A DNA stretch of 64,000 nucleotides from Candidatus Nanoarchaeia archaeon (GTDB lineage: Archaea > Nanobdellota > Nanobdellia > Woesearchaeales > JACPBV01). How positions within the stretch are numbered: the stretch's first letter is position 1; every line of letters starts with the position of its first letter. This document shows positions 34,891-43,211 of the stretch, piece by piece. The notes under the pieces are model-generated. The model saw only the letters and a program-made list of their open reading frames with translations. It made no database searches and was not told the origin of the DNA. Location: contig JANQNH010000006.1 in the NCBI GenBank assembly GCA_028279655.1, forward strand, positions 62,001 through 126,000, given 5' to 3'. Both the position numbers and the translations under genes were made by a program.

Positions 34891-35236
34891 ATACATCGCC
34901 TCAATTAAGATTTCTTTTCGTCTTGTAAAGAAATCTTTGAGGTGCAAAAAAAGAGAGTTTAGAGCGAAACTACATAATTGATTCTCTATGAAATAGAAAA
35001 TCATTATTTAGCAGTTTTTGCGTTCTCTCTTTTCTTTTAGGTAAGAAGTTTGGATTTATATACCTCACGCAGGGATTTGGCAAGTGGTAAGTGAGATGCT
35101 TAAAATAGCTGTAGTGATAAAATTTTAAGGATAGAATCCTTCTTCTCACTTGCCAAAAAGTTGGCAAGTGGACTGCATAAGCACTACCTATGTCTAATTG
35201 AGAATGCACCCATTATAGAATAAAATCTTTGGTTTA
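34891..35236. other. Intergenic interval with promoter and inverted repeats
   Basis: No coding ORF seen. TTGGCAAGTG occurs at 35077-35086 and 35161-35170; its complement CACTTGCCAA is at 35147-35156, forming a 10-bp perfect hairpin with loop AAAG (35147-35170) and alternatively an 11-bp long-range stem with 35076-35086. AAGGAT-AGA-ATCCTT (35127-35141) is a second hairpin. ATTTATATAC (35054-35063) reads as a plus-strand TATA box, so a short transcript from about 35087 is possible. Confidence 0.45.
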
Positions 35237-35680
35237 TCACTCGCTCAGATCATCCTTTATCTGCTCAGCCTTAGCCATCTCTTCTTTCAGCTTCTCAAGA
35301 TCCCTAGAGATCTTGTCCTTCTCAATCTCAAGTTTATACATCTTCTTTGCTCGCAAAGGTCCCCTCTTAGATTCAGGCATCTTGGTAGAGGCAATATCTT
35401 CCCCAACCTCTTTCAGCTTGGATTTCAGCTTGCCTCTTTCGATCTTTAGCTTCTCCAGTTCTTTCTTTACATCACTGATAGCATCCCCGAGAATAAGCCT
35501 CTCCTTCTCAACCTCCTTTTTCTGTGTAAACTTGATATTCTTTAGCTTAAGATCAACAATCTCCTTAGGCCATCCGATATCAAGCAAAGCCTTCCTGATC
35601 TTAGCCTTGCTATGACCATTATTAATCATTCGCTCAATATATCCAGACATCTTTTTTAGATGTTTCTCATTATTTGTCAT
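35237..35680 (-). CDS. Coiled-coil protein with N-terminal helical domain
   Basis: 147 residues. The first 45 residues (YIERMINNGHSKAKIRKALLDIGWPKEIVDLKL) form a small three-helix, UBA-like module that recurs in DPANN proteins; the remaining 100 are highly charged coiled coil (KKELEKLKIERGKLKSKLKE). No membrane segment. It is a lone gene between the endonuclease-like gene and the surface protein cluster. Role unknown, perhaps structural. Confidence 0.72.
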   Translation of the reverse strand: MTNNEKHLKKMSGYIERMINNGHSKAKIRKALLDIGWPKEIVDLKLKNIKFTQKKEVEKERLILGDAISDVKKELEKLKIERGKLKSKLKEVGEDIASTKMPESKRGPLRAKKMYKLEIEKDKISRDLEKLKEEMAKAEQIKDDLSE

Positions 35681-35755
35681 AGAGCATTAATCGTTGGACT
35701 AGCTTATAAATTTTTTGTTTACAGATGCCTAAAAACATATTTTAACCAAAGAAGT

Positions 35756-37630
35756 TCATTTACTCATATATCTCTCGATCTCTTTCTTCCCCTTTCTATA
35801 AGCTCCTTTGCTTATATAACCCAGCCTATATCCTTCCTCTAGTGCATCCACCTTCTTCCTTATGCCTGGTTCCTCGCTTGTCTTTTCCGCCACTTCCTTA
35901 GAATAATCCCTGCGTAGATTTCCTTTACTTGCCCAGGCCCCACTATCTATAGGATGCCGATGCACTAGGATACCCAATACAGCACCCAGAAGAATAAGGA
36001 CAGCAATTACTATAGCTAATATCGTTGAGTTCTCAAGTGGACTTGGTAACTCTACCCCTTTTACATCAAATATATCAGAATCCATGCTTGTAGAATAACC
36101 ATACTTTGCCATAACCACAAACACATACCTCCCTTCTTCTATATCTCTAGGTATAGGTAGCTCCCTTGTGTACCATAGATCCTTATCTACATTAATCACC
36201 TCTTCCATCTCAACAATTACCTCTCCAAGAGAATTCTTTATCTGGTATACCACATCTACATCAGCCTTTATCCCCTCCAGATTATAGAGGTCTATGTTGG
36301 ATGAGATGTCTTGCCCGGGCCTGATGACTTTTAGGTTGCTCGGTATATATGTGTTGATGTCAACAATTACCTTCTTGCTCTCTACCTCTATTATCACTAA
36401 TACCTTCTTTTCTACCCCTTTTGCCCTAACCAATATCTCCCCGTTATATGTTCCTACCTTGGTATCCCTGGTGTCAAACACAACATCAATGATCTTGTTC
36501 TCAAAACCCCCTAGTGAGAATTTCTTTTCATCAACTCTTACTACTTCTCCTATCCCTCTGGTCTCGATTTCAACATCTATATCTCCTGTGAGCATATTGC
36601 TCAGGACCATCCTTCTCTTGATGTTGTCCCCCAGTTTTAGAGATACCTTAAACATCTCAGGATCCACCTGGATAACATTCCTTACAACATCTAACAGCAC
36701 ATCTGCTCCTTCCTTTCTTTGGAAATAGAGCCAGACATCCATATCCCATGTCTTGGTTAGAGTAATAGACATGTCGTTGGTCCCGTCTCCGTTTATATCA
36801 ATCTCAATCTCCTCGTCCATATTGATAGTATATGTCTTAGACCTGTGTTTTAGCAAAGCAGTCATATAATCGCTGCCTACCTCGATAATAGATATATCAA
36901 ATCCGCTGATTCCGTCAAAAGTGAACTTGACTGTCTTTTTGTCTCCGGTCCTTAGTATCTTTGTATCGATCTTAGAGAAATCGACATGGAATCCCTGGGA
37001 ACTTATTCCTCCTCCACCTCCTCCGCCCCCACCAGAGGAACCAGAATCAGAGCTGCAAGCACCACAGTCCTCAGGACAGCTGCTGCATGACTCATCTCCA
37101 TCACAGTTCCCATCTCCACAGGAAGAGACAGAAGGGCAAGAGCCGCAATCTGCTTCACAAGTGGAGCAGTTCTCATTTGATTGGCAGCTTCCATCTCCGC
37201 AATAATAATCGCTTGATACATTCAGAGTAATGATACCTGAATCGATTGAGTTTGAACAGCTGCTGTTATCCTCGACAAGGATTGCGATAGAATAAATCCC
37301 TTCCTGGATGACAGTTGGAGTGAATGATATAGTTCCATCAGCAGAACCAATGTTAAAAAGGCTGGTATTATCACTAAATGTAAGTTCCTGAACACCAGAG
37401 TTAGGGTCGCTTGCATTAACATCACAAGTATACAATGAATCAACAGGAGCATCAATACTGCAATTCAGCTCCAGAACAGGAGGATGATTCAGGCAAATTG
37501 AAAGTTGCCCAGTGGCAGCCTTTCCGGTAATGAGCATTCCTGCCCTATGATATACCATAGAGTTGCCAGCTAAAGAAACTATGGTAAAAAGGATCGCCAG
37601 AAGCGCAATCTGGTTGTTGGTTAATCTCAT
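35756..37630 (-). CDS. Surface protein with CGDG repeats and C-terminal membrane anchor
   Basis: 624 residues. Signal anchor at 8-22 then the ITGKAATG motif (34-41). Residues about 48-140 look cadherin/Ig-like (LNHPPVLELNCSIDAPVDS). Then two CGDGxCxxxExCxxCxxDCGxC modules and a run of nine Gly. The middle is beta-rich repeats, followed by a membrane helix near 540 (STILAIVIAVLILLGAVLGILV) and a short C-terminal helical domain (LEEGYRLGYISKGAYRKGKKEIERYM). It overlaps the RHH gene by 4 bp. Likely an envelope protein. Confidence 0.78.
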   Translation of the reverse strand: MRLTNNQIALLAILFTIVSLAGNSMVYHRAGMLITGKAATGQLSICLNHPPVLELNCSIDAPVDSLYTCDVNASDPNSGVQELTFSDNTSLFNIGSADGTISFTPTVIQEGIYSIAILVEDNSSCSNSIDSGIITLNVSSDYYCGDGSCQSNENCSTCEADCGSCPSVSSCGDGNCDGDESCSSCPEDCGACSSDSGSSGGGGGGGGGISSQGFHVDFSKIDTKILRTGDKKTVKFTFDGISGFDISIIEVGSDYMTALLKHRSKTYTINMDEEIEIDINGDGTNDMSITLTKTWDMDVWLYFQRKEGADVLLDVVRNVIQVDPEMFKVSLKLGDNIKRRMVLSNMLTGDIDVEIETRGIGEVVRVDEKKFSLGGFENKIIDVVFDTRDTKVGTYNGEILVRAKGVEKKVLVIIEVESKKVIVDINTYIPSNLKVIRPGQDISSNIDLYNLEGIKADVDVVYQIKNSLGEVIVEMEEVINVDKDLWYTRELPIPRDIEEGRYVFVVMAKYGYSTSMDSDIFDVKGVELPSPLENSTILAIVIAVLILLGAVLGILVHRHPIDSGAWASKGNLRRDYSKEVAEKTSEEPGIRKKVDALEEGYRLGYISKGAYRKGKKEIERYMSK

Positions 37631-37764
37631 TTTTTATACTTTAGAAGAACCTCCCTGATTCCTTCCCTTACTATCTCTGCCTGGTTGCTGAACATTCCCC
37701 TCTCTATAAGTTCCTCCATCTTCTTCTTTATCTCCTTCCCTACCCTTATGTGTACCAATCCCAT
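37627..37764 (-). CDS. 45-residue ribbon-helix-helix regulator
   Basis: ATG 37764 to TGA 37627-37629. The sequence VHIRVGKEIKKKMEELIERG...SNQAEIVREGIREVLL has the RHH (CopG/NikR/ParD) pattern: one beta-strand and two helices. GGTG precedes the start at short distance and a TATA-like TTTTTATATATAT lies near 37795-37810 on the minus strand. Its stop overlaps the ATG of the downstream surface protein (ATGA). It probably regulates its own operon (inference). Confidence 0.78.
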   Translation of the reverse strand: MGLVHIRVGKEIKKKMEELIERGMFSNQAEIVREGIREVLLKYKK

Positions 37765-37969
37765 AATTAACACCTTTTTTCTATTTAAGTATCAGATATA
37801 TATAAAAAATATAACTATTATATATCATATTGATATACTACTATTTAAACATTACTGATTCTAGGCTTTGTTCAAATAATCCCTTAGAAACTAATTCTGT
37901 TCAAAAAACAAGCAATATGTTCAAAAAATAGTTTTTTTACGTAAGTAGAAATCAATAAAAAAACAAACT
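37765..37969. other. AT-rich promoter interval of the RHH/surface operon
   Basis: 205 bp with several TATA-like blocks (TATATATAAA, TATTATATATCAT) around 37795-37830 and the repeated phrase GTTCAAAAAA near 37900 and 37919. No ORF or strong palindrome seen. Confidence 0.4.
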
Positions 37970-38899
37970 TCATGGAACAGCAAGTCTACAGTTAACCCTG
38001 TTACTATGCCTTCCTACTTTAGGAGGTATTTTTTCACATATAGTTTTATCTTTTTTCTCAATCGCCACATAAGTATAACATTCACCCCTTAATTCACCTG
38101 TTTCCATCTCTTCGACCAACTTCTTTTCTTCTTCAGTATCTTCGTTGTGTTTATCATCATCTATCTTCCAGTTTATCTTTCCACAAGCAGACTCATCCAA
38201 AGTAGATTTTGCATAGATCAAGTAGCACTCATAATCATTATAAGCTTTCACACACCAAGACTTATCCTTCGTAGCCACAGCAATCCTCCACATGCAATCA
38301 TTCCAAGAATTTGCTTTGTCTTCTCCATTACAGAAAGGTTCTCTCTCTTGAAGATTTACAGTTAGGTTTACTTCTGAAAGGCATTTTTTTAATTTTAAAT
38401 CAATAATCACATTGCATATGTCTACATTAGCTCTTATCCCAAAAAACTTGTTATAACAGTCTATGGAAGAATCCAAAGGCTGAATACGGCAAAAGTGAGT
38501 GTCATTCTTTTTTAAAGCCCAGTCAGTTCTACAATCATTTTTTAATGACTCATCAACAAAGTAATTACAGTAAAAATTGTCAGGATACTTCTCTGAAAAT
38601 TTTAGGTAACATAGATCATTAGACTCACTATCTTCATGCTTAAATTCACAAACATCAATCTCTTTTTGAGTTTCCATTTCTTTAGGTACTTCTTTAACCA
38701 TATGTAAATCACTAGTCCTTTTAGTTGATGGTTCTTCTTCAACGCTTAGACCGATACTTATGGATTCATTGGCTTCGGTTAATGTTTCATTTGTCCCCCT
38801 AAGTTTGTTGTTGAATCTATTAACCGAACCTTCAAAATCAGAACAACCCACTGATAGAATTATAAATGAAACCGAAATAACGATTATTATATTTTTCAT
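37970..38899 (-). CDS. Cys-rich secreted lipoprotein
   Basis: 309 residues. Lipoprotein signal with lipobox LSVGC (Cys19). A linker follows, then about seven segments with regularly spaced Cys, such as DICNVIIDLKLKKCL, CNGEDKANSWNDCM, KSWCVKAYNDYECYLIYA and KTICEKIPPK, resembling a repeat seen in other DPANN surface proteins (a Cys before a helix, DxC near its end). Disulfide formation is likely; the DsbA-like protein in this window is a possible oxidant. Function unknown. Confidence 0.72.
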   Translation of the reverse strand: MKNIIIVISVSFIILSVGCSDFEGSVNRFNNKLRGTNETLTEANESISIGLSVEEEPSTKRTSDLHMVKEVPKEMETQKEIDVCEFKHEDSESNDLCYLKFSEKYPDNFYCNYFVDESLKNDCRTDWALKKNDTHFCRIQPLDSSIDCYNKFFGIRANVDICNVIIDLKLKKCLSEVNLTVNLQEREPFCNGEDKANSWNDCMWRIAVATKDKSWCVKAYNDYECYLIYAKSTLDESACGKINWKIDDDKHNEDTEEEKKLVEEMETGELRGECYTYVAIEKKDKTICEKIPPKVGRHSNRVNCRLAVP

Positions 38900-38985
38900 T
38901 TATATTTCATTTAAGAAGCAACCTATAAAAACCTTCCTGTAGATAGATTCCAAGAATACTTATAATCTGATGATCAGAACTAAGA

Positions 38986-39402
38986 TTAGATTTCCCTTAA
39001 GTATATGAACCTTGCTTTCCCACTGTAGCTTCCCTTCTCAACATCCTTTGGAGGCGCACAGGTAAAAAATAACTTCTTCTCCTCCCCTCTATCAAGAACA
39101 AACCTTTCCTCAGAGACATGCACCCATTCTGCCATCATACCTTCCTGTTTCACAAAAACCCTTAATTGCTTATCCTCCATATTCTCTAGAGTTATCTCTC
39201 TTTGTGATGATCCGCCATGCTTAGGTATGATCCCAAAAGATATCACAGAATCATTAACATCCATTCCAACAACATCTTCTATCTTCACCTTCATGTCTAT
39301 CTCTTGGATATCCTGTATTATGAACAGGCTATAGGCTAAGGATGTTAAAGAGAAAGACACCAAAACAACGATAAATCCCAGTAAGAGAATTTTGAATCTC
39401 AT
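38986..39402 (-). CDS. Secreted Ig-like domain protein
   Basis: 138 residues. A hydrophobic N-terminal segment (about 5-28) and a single beta-sandwich domain with the phrase REITLENMEDKQLRVFVKQ...FFTCAPPKDVEKGSYSGKARFIYL, which resembles NEW3/COG1470-type domains. Its start overlaps the upstream gene's stop (ATGA at 39399-39402), so it is expressed with the 385-residue surface protein. Confidence 0.75.
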   Translation of the reverse strand: MRFKILLLGFIVVLVSFSLTSLAYSLFIIQDIQEIDMKVKIEDVVGMDVNDSVISFGIIPKHGGSSQREITLENMEDKQLRVFVKQEGMMAEWVHVSEERFVLDRGEEKKLFFTCAPPKDVEKGSYSGKARFIYLREI

Positions 39403-40556
39403 TTCTTCTTCCGGACTTTAGGGGATTTTTTCCTCAATAGGTAGACTACCAATATTGAATTTCCTATTACGAGAAGAACAACTACAACTATCAGCAATAT
39501 TGTTGTAGAAGGTATATTAGAAGGTTTCTCTATGGTCCTTTCAGGAAGTACAGTTATCTTTCCCTTTTCCTCGCTGATCTTATCCCCATAATATACCTTC
39601 ATATCTGCAACATGCTCTCCAAGGGCAAGAGATGTGGTATCCAGATATCCGACTATCTTAGCCTTACCCCATCCTGCAAGATCCATCTTCAAGGTTTCTA
39701 TCTTCTGGTCAGCAACACTTATCTCCCCATAGACCCCATTTATCTCTTCATTCCAAAAGCTTTCTATCTCAATATCAAATCTATTGATCTCATTCTTATA
39801 GACCTCTTTTGTATAGTCAACTATATCCAAAAGCAACGTTCCTATCTTAAATTCAGTCTCTAATTCAAGCATCTCACCATCATAGTCAATCCTAGCCTTG
39901 GCAGTATACACTCCGATAGGCTGCTCAGCACTATCCCATTCAGAGTTCATCTCCCTCCTCTCTCCAGGACCAACATCTGATATAGGGCCTATAGTTAACA
40001 CATCAACCTTATCCTTCCCATCATATATCTCTATAACACCTTCTATCTTTGAAATCCTTTCATTACCTCTGCTTATGATTCCTATGTTGAATGTAGCTGT
40101 TCCGCCCTCTTCAATACTACTAACACTAAAACCTCCCTCTATATACTTGCCAGGATATGACCTTCTTACCTTAAAAGGAAAGAAAGCAGCTGTTTTTGAT
40201 GATATCCCTCCACCAGAAGAAGGAGTAATATCCTCAGCTCCAATCTGAATGATGTTCAAACCAGGTCTGATCTCCTCTGGAAGTTTAAGGTTAAATGTGA
40301 AAGTAGCAGTTTGCCCTTCTGGAATCTCCATGGTTTCCATACCAAAAGTGATATATTCTGTAAGCTCCCCCTTGGTCTTCATCTCCACTATTATATCTCC
40401 CCCAACATTATTGGTTATTATACCTTTGTAGTTCTCATTAAGGTTTGGCTCAAAATCAACCTCTGTAGTATAAAGACCAATACCTATTCCATAGCTTACT
40501 GGAATGATAAATAATACAAGTAAAAAGAAAACCATCAACCTAATTCTTCTATACAT
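39399..40556 (-). CDS. Surface protein with Ig-like domains and C-terminal anchor
   Basis: 385 residues. Signal peptide about 1-23, then COG1361/1470-like beta-sandwich domains and a C-terminal membrane helix (TTILLIVVVVLLVIGNSILVVYLL) with a basic tail. It is a paralogue of the 397-residue protein at 42018-43211: both have FEPNL near the N-terminus, a YPGKYI phrase and the same domain order. GGAGTAGGAT precedes ATG and TTTATATAAAC at about 40577-40587 is a TATA candidate. Confidence 0.78.
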   Translation of the reverse strand: MYRRIRLMVFFLLVLFIIPVSYGIGIGLYTTEVDFEPNLNENYKGIITNNVGGDIIVEMKTKGELTEYITFGMETMEIPEGQTATFTFNLKLPEEIRPGLNIIQIGAEDITPSSGGGISSKTAAFFPFKVRRSYPGKYIEGGFSVSSIEEGGTATFNIGIISRGNERISKIEGVIEIYDGKDKVDVLTIGPISDVGPGERREMNSEWDSAEQPIGVYTAKARIDYDGEMLELETEFKIGTLLLDIVDYTKEVYKNEINRFDIEIESFWNEEINGVYGEISVADQKIETLKMDLAGWGKAKIVGYLDTTSLALGEHVADMKVYYGDKISEEKGKITVLPERTIEKPSNIPSTTILLIVVVVLLVIGNSILVVYLLRKKSPKVRKKK

Positions 40557-40615
40557 TATATCCTACTCCTACAAGTAGTTTATATAAACATTTCGAAAAA
40601 CTAACAAAAAAAGAA

Positions 40616-41278
40616 TTAAGTAAGCGCATTCGCTGTGAAGGTCAATGTTGCGCTCTGGTTAGTACCGCTGACAGGTGCATCTGCAGGAATAAACAATCTT
40701 GTGAATACGGATATCTGATCTGCAGAATCTGCATAGCTTAGGTTTACGCAACCAGTATACTCTACATTAGAGCCTCCGAAACTCAACCAGTCCCTTTGAT
40801 AATATACACCTGGATCCCAGACATCACTATTATAATTGGTTGCATTCTGACAACCAGGTCTTGTTGATGCATTCCTTACAGAGAACCAGAACTGAGAACC
40901 AGTCCCTCCGATAAATGTGTTTGCAAGATCCGTAGTCTTAACAGTTACATTAAGGTCCACATTACCATCATTCTGTACAGTTATATTATCCGGCCATGTA
41001 CCACCCTCGCAAGAACAATCAGCCGTAGTAGAATTGCTAGAGACATTGCATCCATAACCGGCAGTTGGAGCGCAAGATCCAAATTGTATCTGCGTATCGA
41101 CTACATTGACAGATGCAGTCTGGGCAATGCTTACATTCACAATTCCAGTAGTTACCATACCAGTACTTGATGGAATAAGTCGGTTTATCCTATGGAAGCT
41201 GATCATTGTAGCTCCTATAGAAACAACGATGGAAGCAACTAACAATATTGTTAACGTTCTATTAGATATTTGATTCAA
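40616..41278 (-). CDS. Secreted Asn/Thr-rich beta protein
   Basis: 220 residues, starting at TTG 41278 with GGGGATT upstream (no ATG fits before residue 25). Signal anchor at 8-27, then STGMVTTGIVNVSI, a variant of the TG motif. Mature part is beta-rich with Cys pairs (FGSCAPTAGYGC, DCSCEGG) and many N-glycosylation sequons (NVS, NIT, NVT, NAS). It resembles the N-terminus of the 624-residue protein (NN/NR start, SI.V..G, HR). Function unknown, likely envelope. Confidence 0.7.
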   Translation of the reverse strand: MNQISNRTLTILLVASIVVSIGATMISFHRINRLIPSSTGMVTTGIVNVSIAQTASVNVVDTQIQFGSCAPTAGYGCNVSSNSTTADCSCEGGTWPDNITVQNDGNVDLNVTVKTTDLANTFIGGTGSQFWFSVRNASTRPGCQNATNYNSDVWDPGVYYQRDWLSFGGSNVEYTGCVNLSYADSADQISVFTRLFIPADAPVSGTNQSATLTFTANALT

Positions 41279-41292
41279 TTCAATCCCCTCTT

Positions 41293-41487
41293 TTATCCTG
41301 ATGGCATATCCTCAACAGCCCCTTCAGCTTCTACAATAGTTATAAACACATTACTATGTGCTTCTTTACTAACCTCAGCCTTAGGAGAACTCACAACTAT
41401 ATTCTCCATCGCTACAAATGTCATCAAGGAAGTTATCAAGAAGACAACTACCATAACAATAAGTAAAATTGGCATTTTGTCTAGCAT
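41293..41487 (-). CDS. Small single-pass secreted protein
   Basis: 64 residues: an N-terminal membrane helix (ILLIVMVVVFLITSLMTFVAM) and a short external tail (SSPKAEVSKEAHSNVFITIVEAEGAVEDM). TTTATATAGT about 25 bp upstream suggests a leaderless start. It lies between two surface genes. No family recognised. Confidence 0.55.
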   Translation of the reverse strand: MLDKMPILLIVMVVVFLITSLMTFVAMENIVVSSPKAEVSKEAHSNVFITIVEAEGAVEDMPSG

Positions 41488-41529
41488 ATGTTGATTTTCG
41501 TTTTGATACTATATAAATCTTTTGGTGCA

Positions 41530-42021
41530 TCACAAATTACCAGCCAGAATAACCTGTTCATCCCTATACAATACCGACCACCCACTTACTATCTCTGTGC
41601 TCATCTCATGGCTTCCTTCCTCAAAAACCTCAAAAATCCCCAGATCCTCAAAATCAACAGAATAGACACCATCTCCAAATATATATCCAGAATCGATCCA
41701 ATACTCCTTTCCAGACATATCGAGGAACTCCACTATATTGACCTTTACCTTATAATCGCTTATCCTTATCTTTATATATGCATCAAGAGGAATCTCCTCT
41801 GATATATTGATGTTGACCTTTCCATCAATCCTATAGAATGCCTTTTCCTCACCCTCATATACAGCATAACCAGTGATCGCACTATCATAGCTAAGCGCTA
41901 TAATGAAGATCGTAACCATAGGTAGGATAATTGACACCAGGTTCTTAACATTATTGCCTAACCCCACATCCCTCTTATTCTTCCTTTTTCTTTTTGGTCC
42001 AACCTTCCTTTTTGCTTTCAT
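41530..42021 (-). CDS. Membrane-anchored surface protein with ITGYAV motif
   Basis: 163 residues. The first 25 residues are very basic (KAKRKVGPKRKRKNKR), one membrane helix follows (about 30-46), then SAITGYAVYEGEEK at 47-60 immediately outside, and a small beta domain. It overlaps the upstream surface gene by 4 bp (ATGA). The basic tail may contact nucleic acid or membrane. Function unknown. Confidence 0.72.
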   Translation of the reverse strand: MKAKRKVGPKRKRKNKRDVGLGNNVKNLVSIILPMVTIFIIALSYDSAITGYAVYEGEEKAFYRIDGKVNINISEEIPLDAYIKIRISDYKVKVNIVEFLDMSGKEYWIDSGYIFGDGVYSVDFEDLGIFEVFEEGSHEMSTEIVSGWSVLYRDEQVILAGNL

Positions 42022-43211
42022 CTTTTAATCCTCGACCTGAAATAATAGATAAACCAACCAAAATTAGCCATAACCAGTATTATCACAAGAACAATCAATG
42101 GAGAACCACCGATAGGAGATCCACTTTCCTTTACAACATAACCTGTAATCCCTATAATCTCAGTATCTATGGAATTCTGCCCCACTACGGTCCTTATACC
42201 CCTCTCCTTGGTCTTATCATCATACCCTAATACCAGTTTTCCATCATACCTGTCAGCCTTAACATTTTCAGTATCCCAATAGCTTAGCATCTCCTTCTTC
42301 TCAAAAGGTTTGAAGTCAACACCAACACTCTTCAGGTTCGCGACATTCTCCCCTTTCTTGTCCAACAGGATCAATGAATATGCATCCATCACATCAACAT
42401 TCCCTATGTTCTCCACAAGGATATTGAACTTTGCGATATCTCCTAGGGTAAAATCCCTGACAGAGATATCCAAGGGGATCAAAAAGAAATCACTTACATA
42501 TAACGTATTCTCTGCTGTAGTCACAAATCCATCATACGTCACCTTTGCAACTACCCTGTCAATTCCAGGAGTAAGGCTTGAAGGGTCTATCTGTGCACTA
42601 AGCTCAGCCCTCCCTTTTGCAGGAACCCCAATCTCATTAGTATCTGCCTTTTCGATAACCTTCCCGTACATATCCATTATTATTATCTCCGCCTTTGCGC
42701 TTTCAACATCCTCATCACCAAGGTTTATCAAAGGCACAAAGAATAGGGTCTCCTTATCTAGATCCCCTCCAACGATATCAAGCCTGGCAATGATATACTT
42801 GCCAGGATAAGGGACATTAACATATGCCTGGGTGATGACCGCCTGCATAGCACCTATACTGATATCCTTCTCCTGTCCGTCTATAGTTACCTCTCTTATG
42901 ACAATCTCTCCGCCGTACAATCCTGGCTCTTCCAGTTCATCAGGCAGCCTCAGGGTATAGCTTAGTTCCACAGATTCTTCGCTTAATTCAATCTCCTCTT
43001 CAGATAGTTCTATATACTCACTCAGACCTCCTCTTGCATACAATGCCAACCTCAAATCCCTATTCTCATTATTCCAAACCTTAAATCTTACTTCCCTCTC
43101 TAAGTTAGGCTCAAAGTTCAATGTTGTCCTTCCAGGAGTTACACCAAGCGAACTAGCTATAGGTATAACTAGCAGAACCATTACAACTATCGATAGGTAC
43201 TTATATCTCAT
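42018..43211 (-). CDS. Surface protein with Ig-like domains and C-terminal anchor (paralogue)
   Basis: 397 residues. Signal peptide about 1-21, COG1361/1470-type domains, and near the end ITGYVVKESGSPIGGSP directly before a membrane helix (LIVLVIILVMANFGWFIYYF) and basic tail. Paralogue of the protein at 39399-40556. ATGA overlaps join it to the LamG protein upstream and to the 163-residue protein downstream, so the three form one coupled unit. Confidence 0.78.
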   Translation of the reverse strand: MRYKYLSIVVMVLLVIPIASSLGVTPGRTTLNFEPNLEREVRFKVWNNENRDLRLALYARGGLSEYIELSEEEIELSEESVELSYTLRLPDELEEPGLYGGEIVIREVTIDGQEKDISIGAMQAVITQAYVNVPYPGKYIIARLDIVGGDLDKETLFFVPLINLGDEDVESAKAEIIIMDMYGKVIEKADTNEIGVPAKGRAELSAQIDPSSLTPGIDRVVAKVTYDGFVTTAENTLYVSDFFLIPLDISVRDFTLGDIAKFNILVENIGNVDVMDAYSLILLDKKGENVANLKSVGVDFKPFEKKEMLSYWDTENVKADRYDGKLVLGYDDKTKERGIRTVVGQNSIDTEIIGITGYVVKESGSPIGGSPLIVLVIILVMANFGWFIYYFRSRIKR

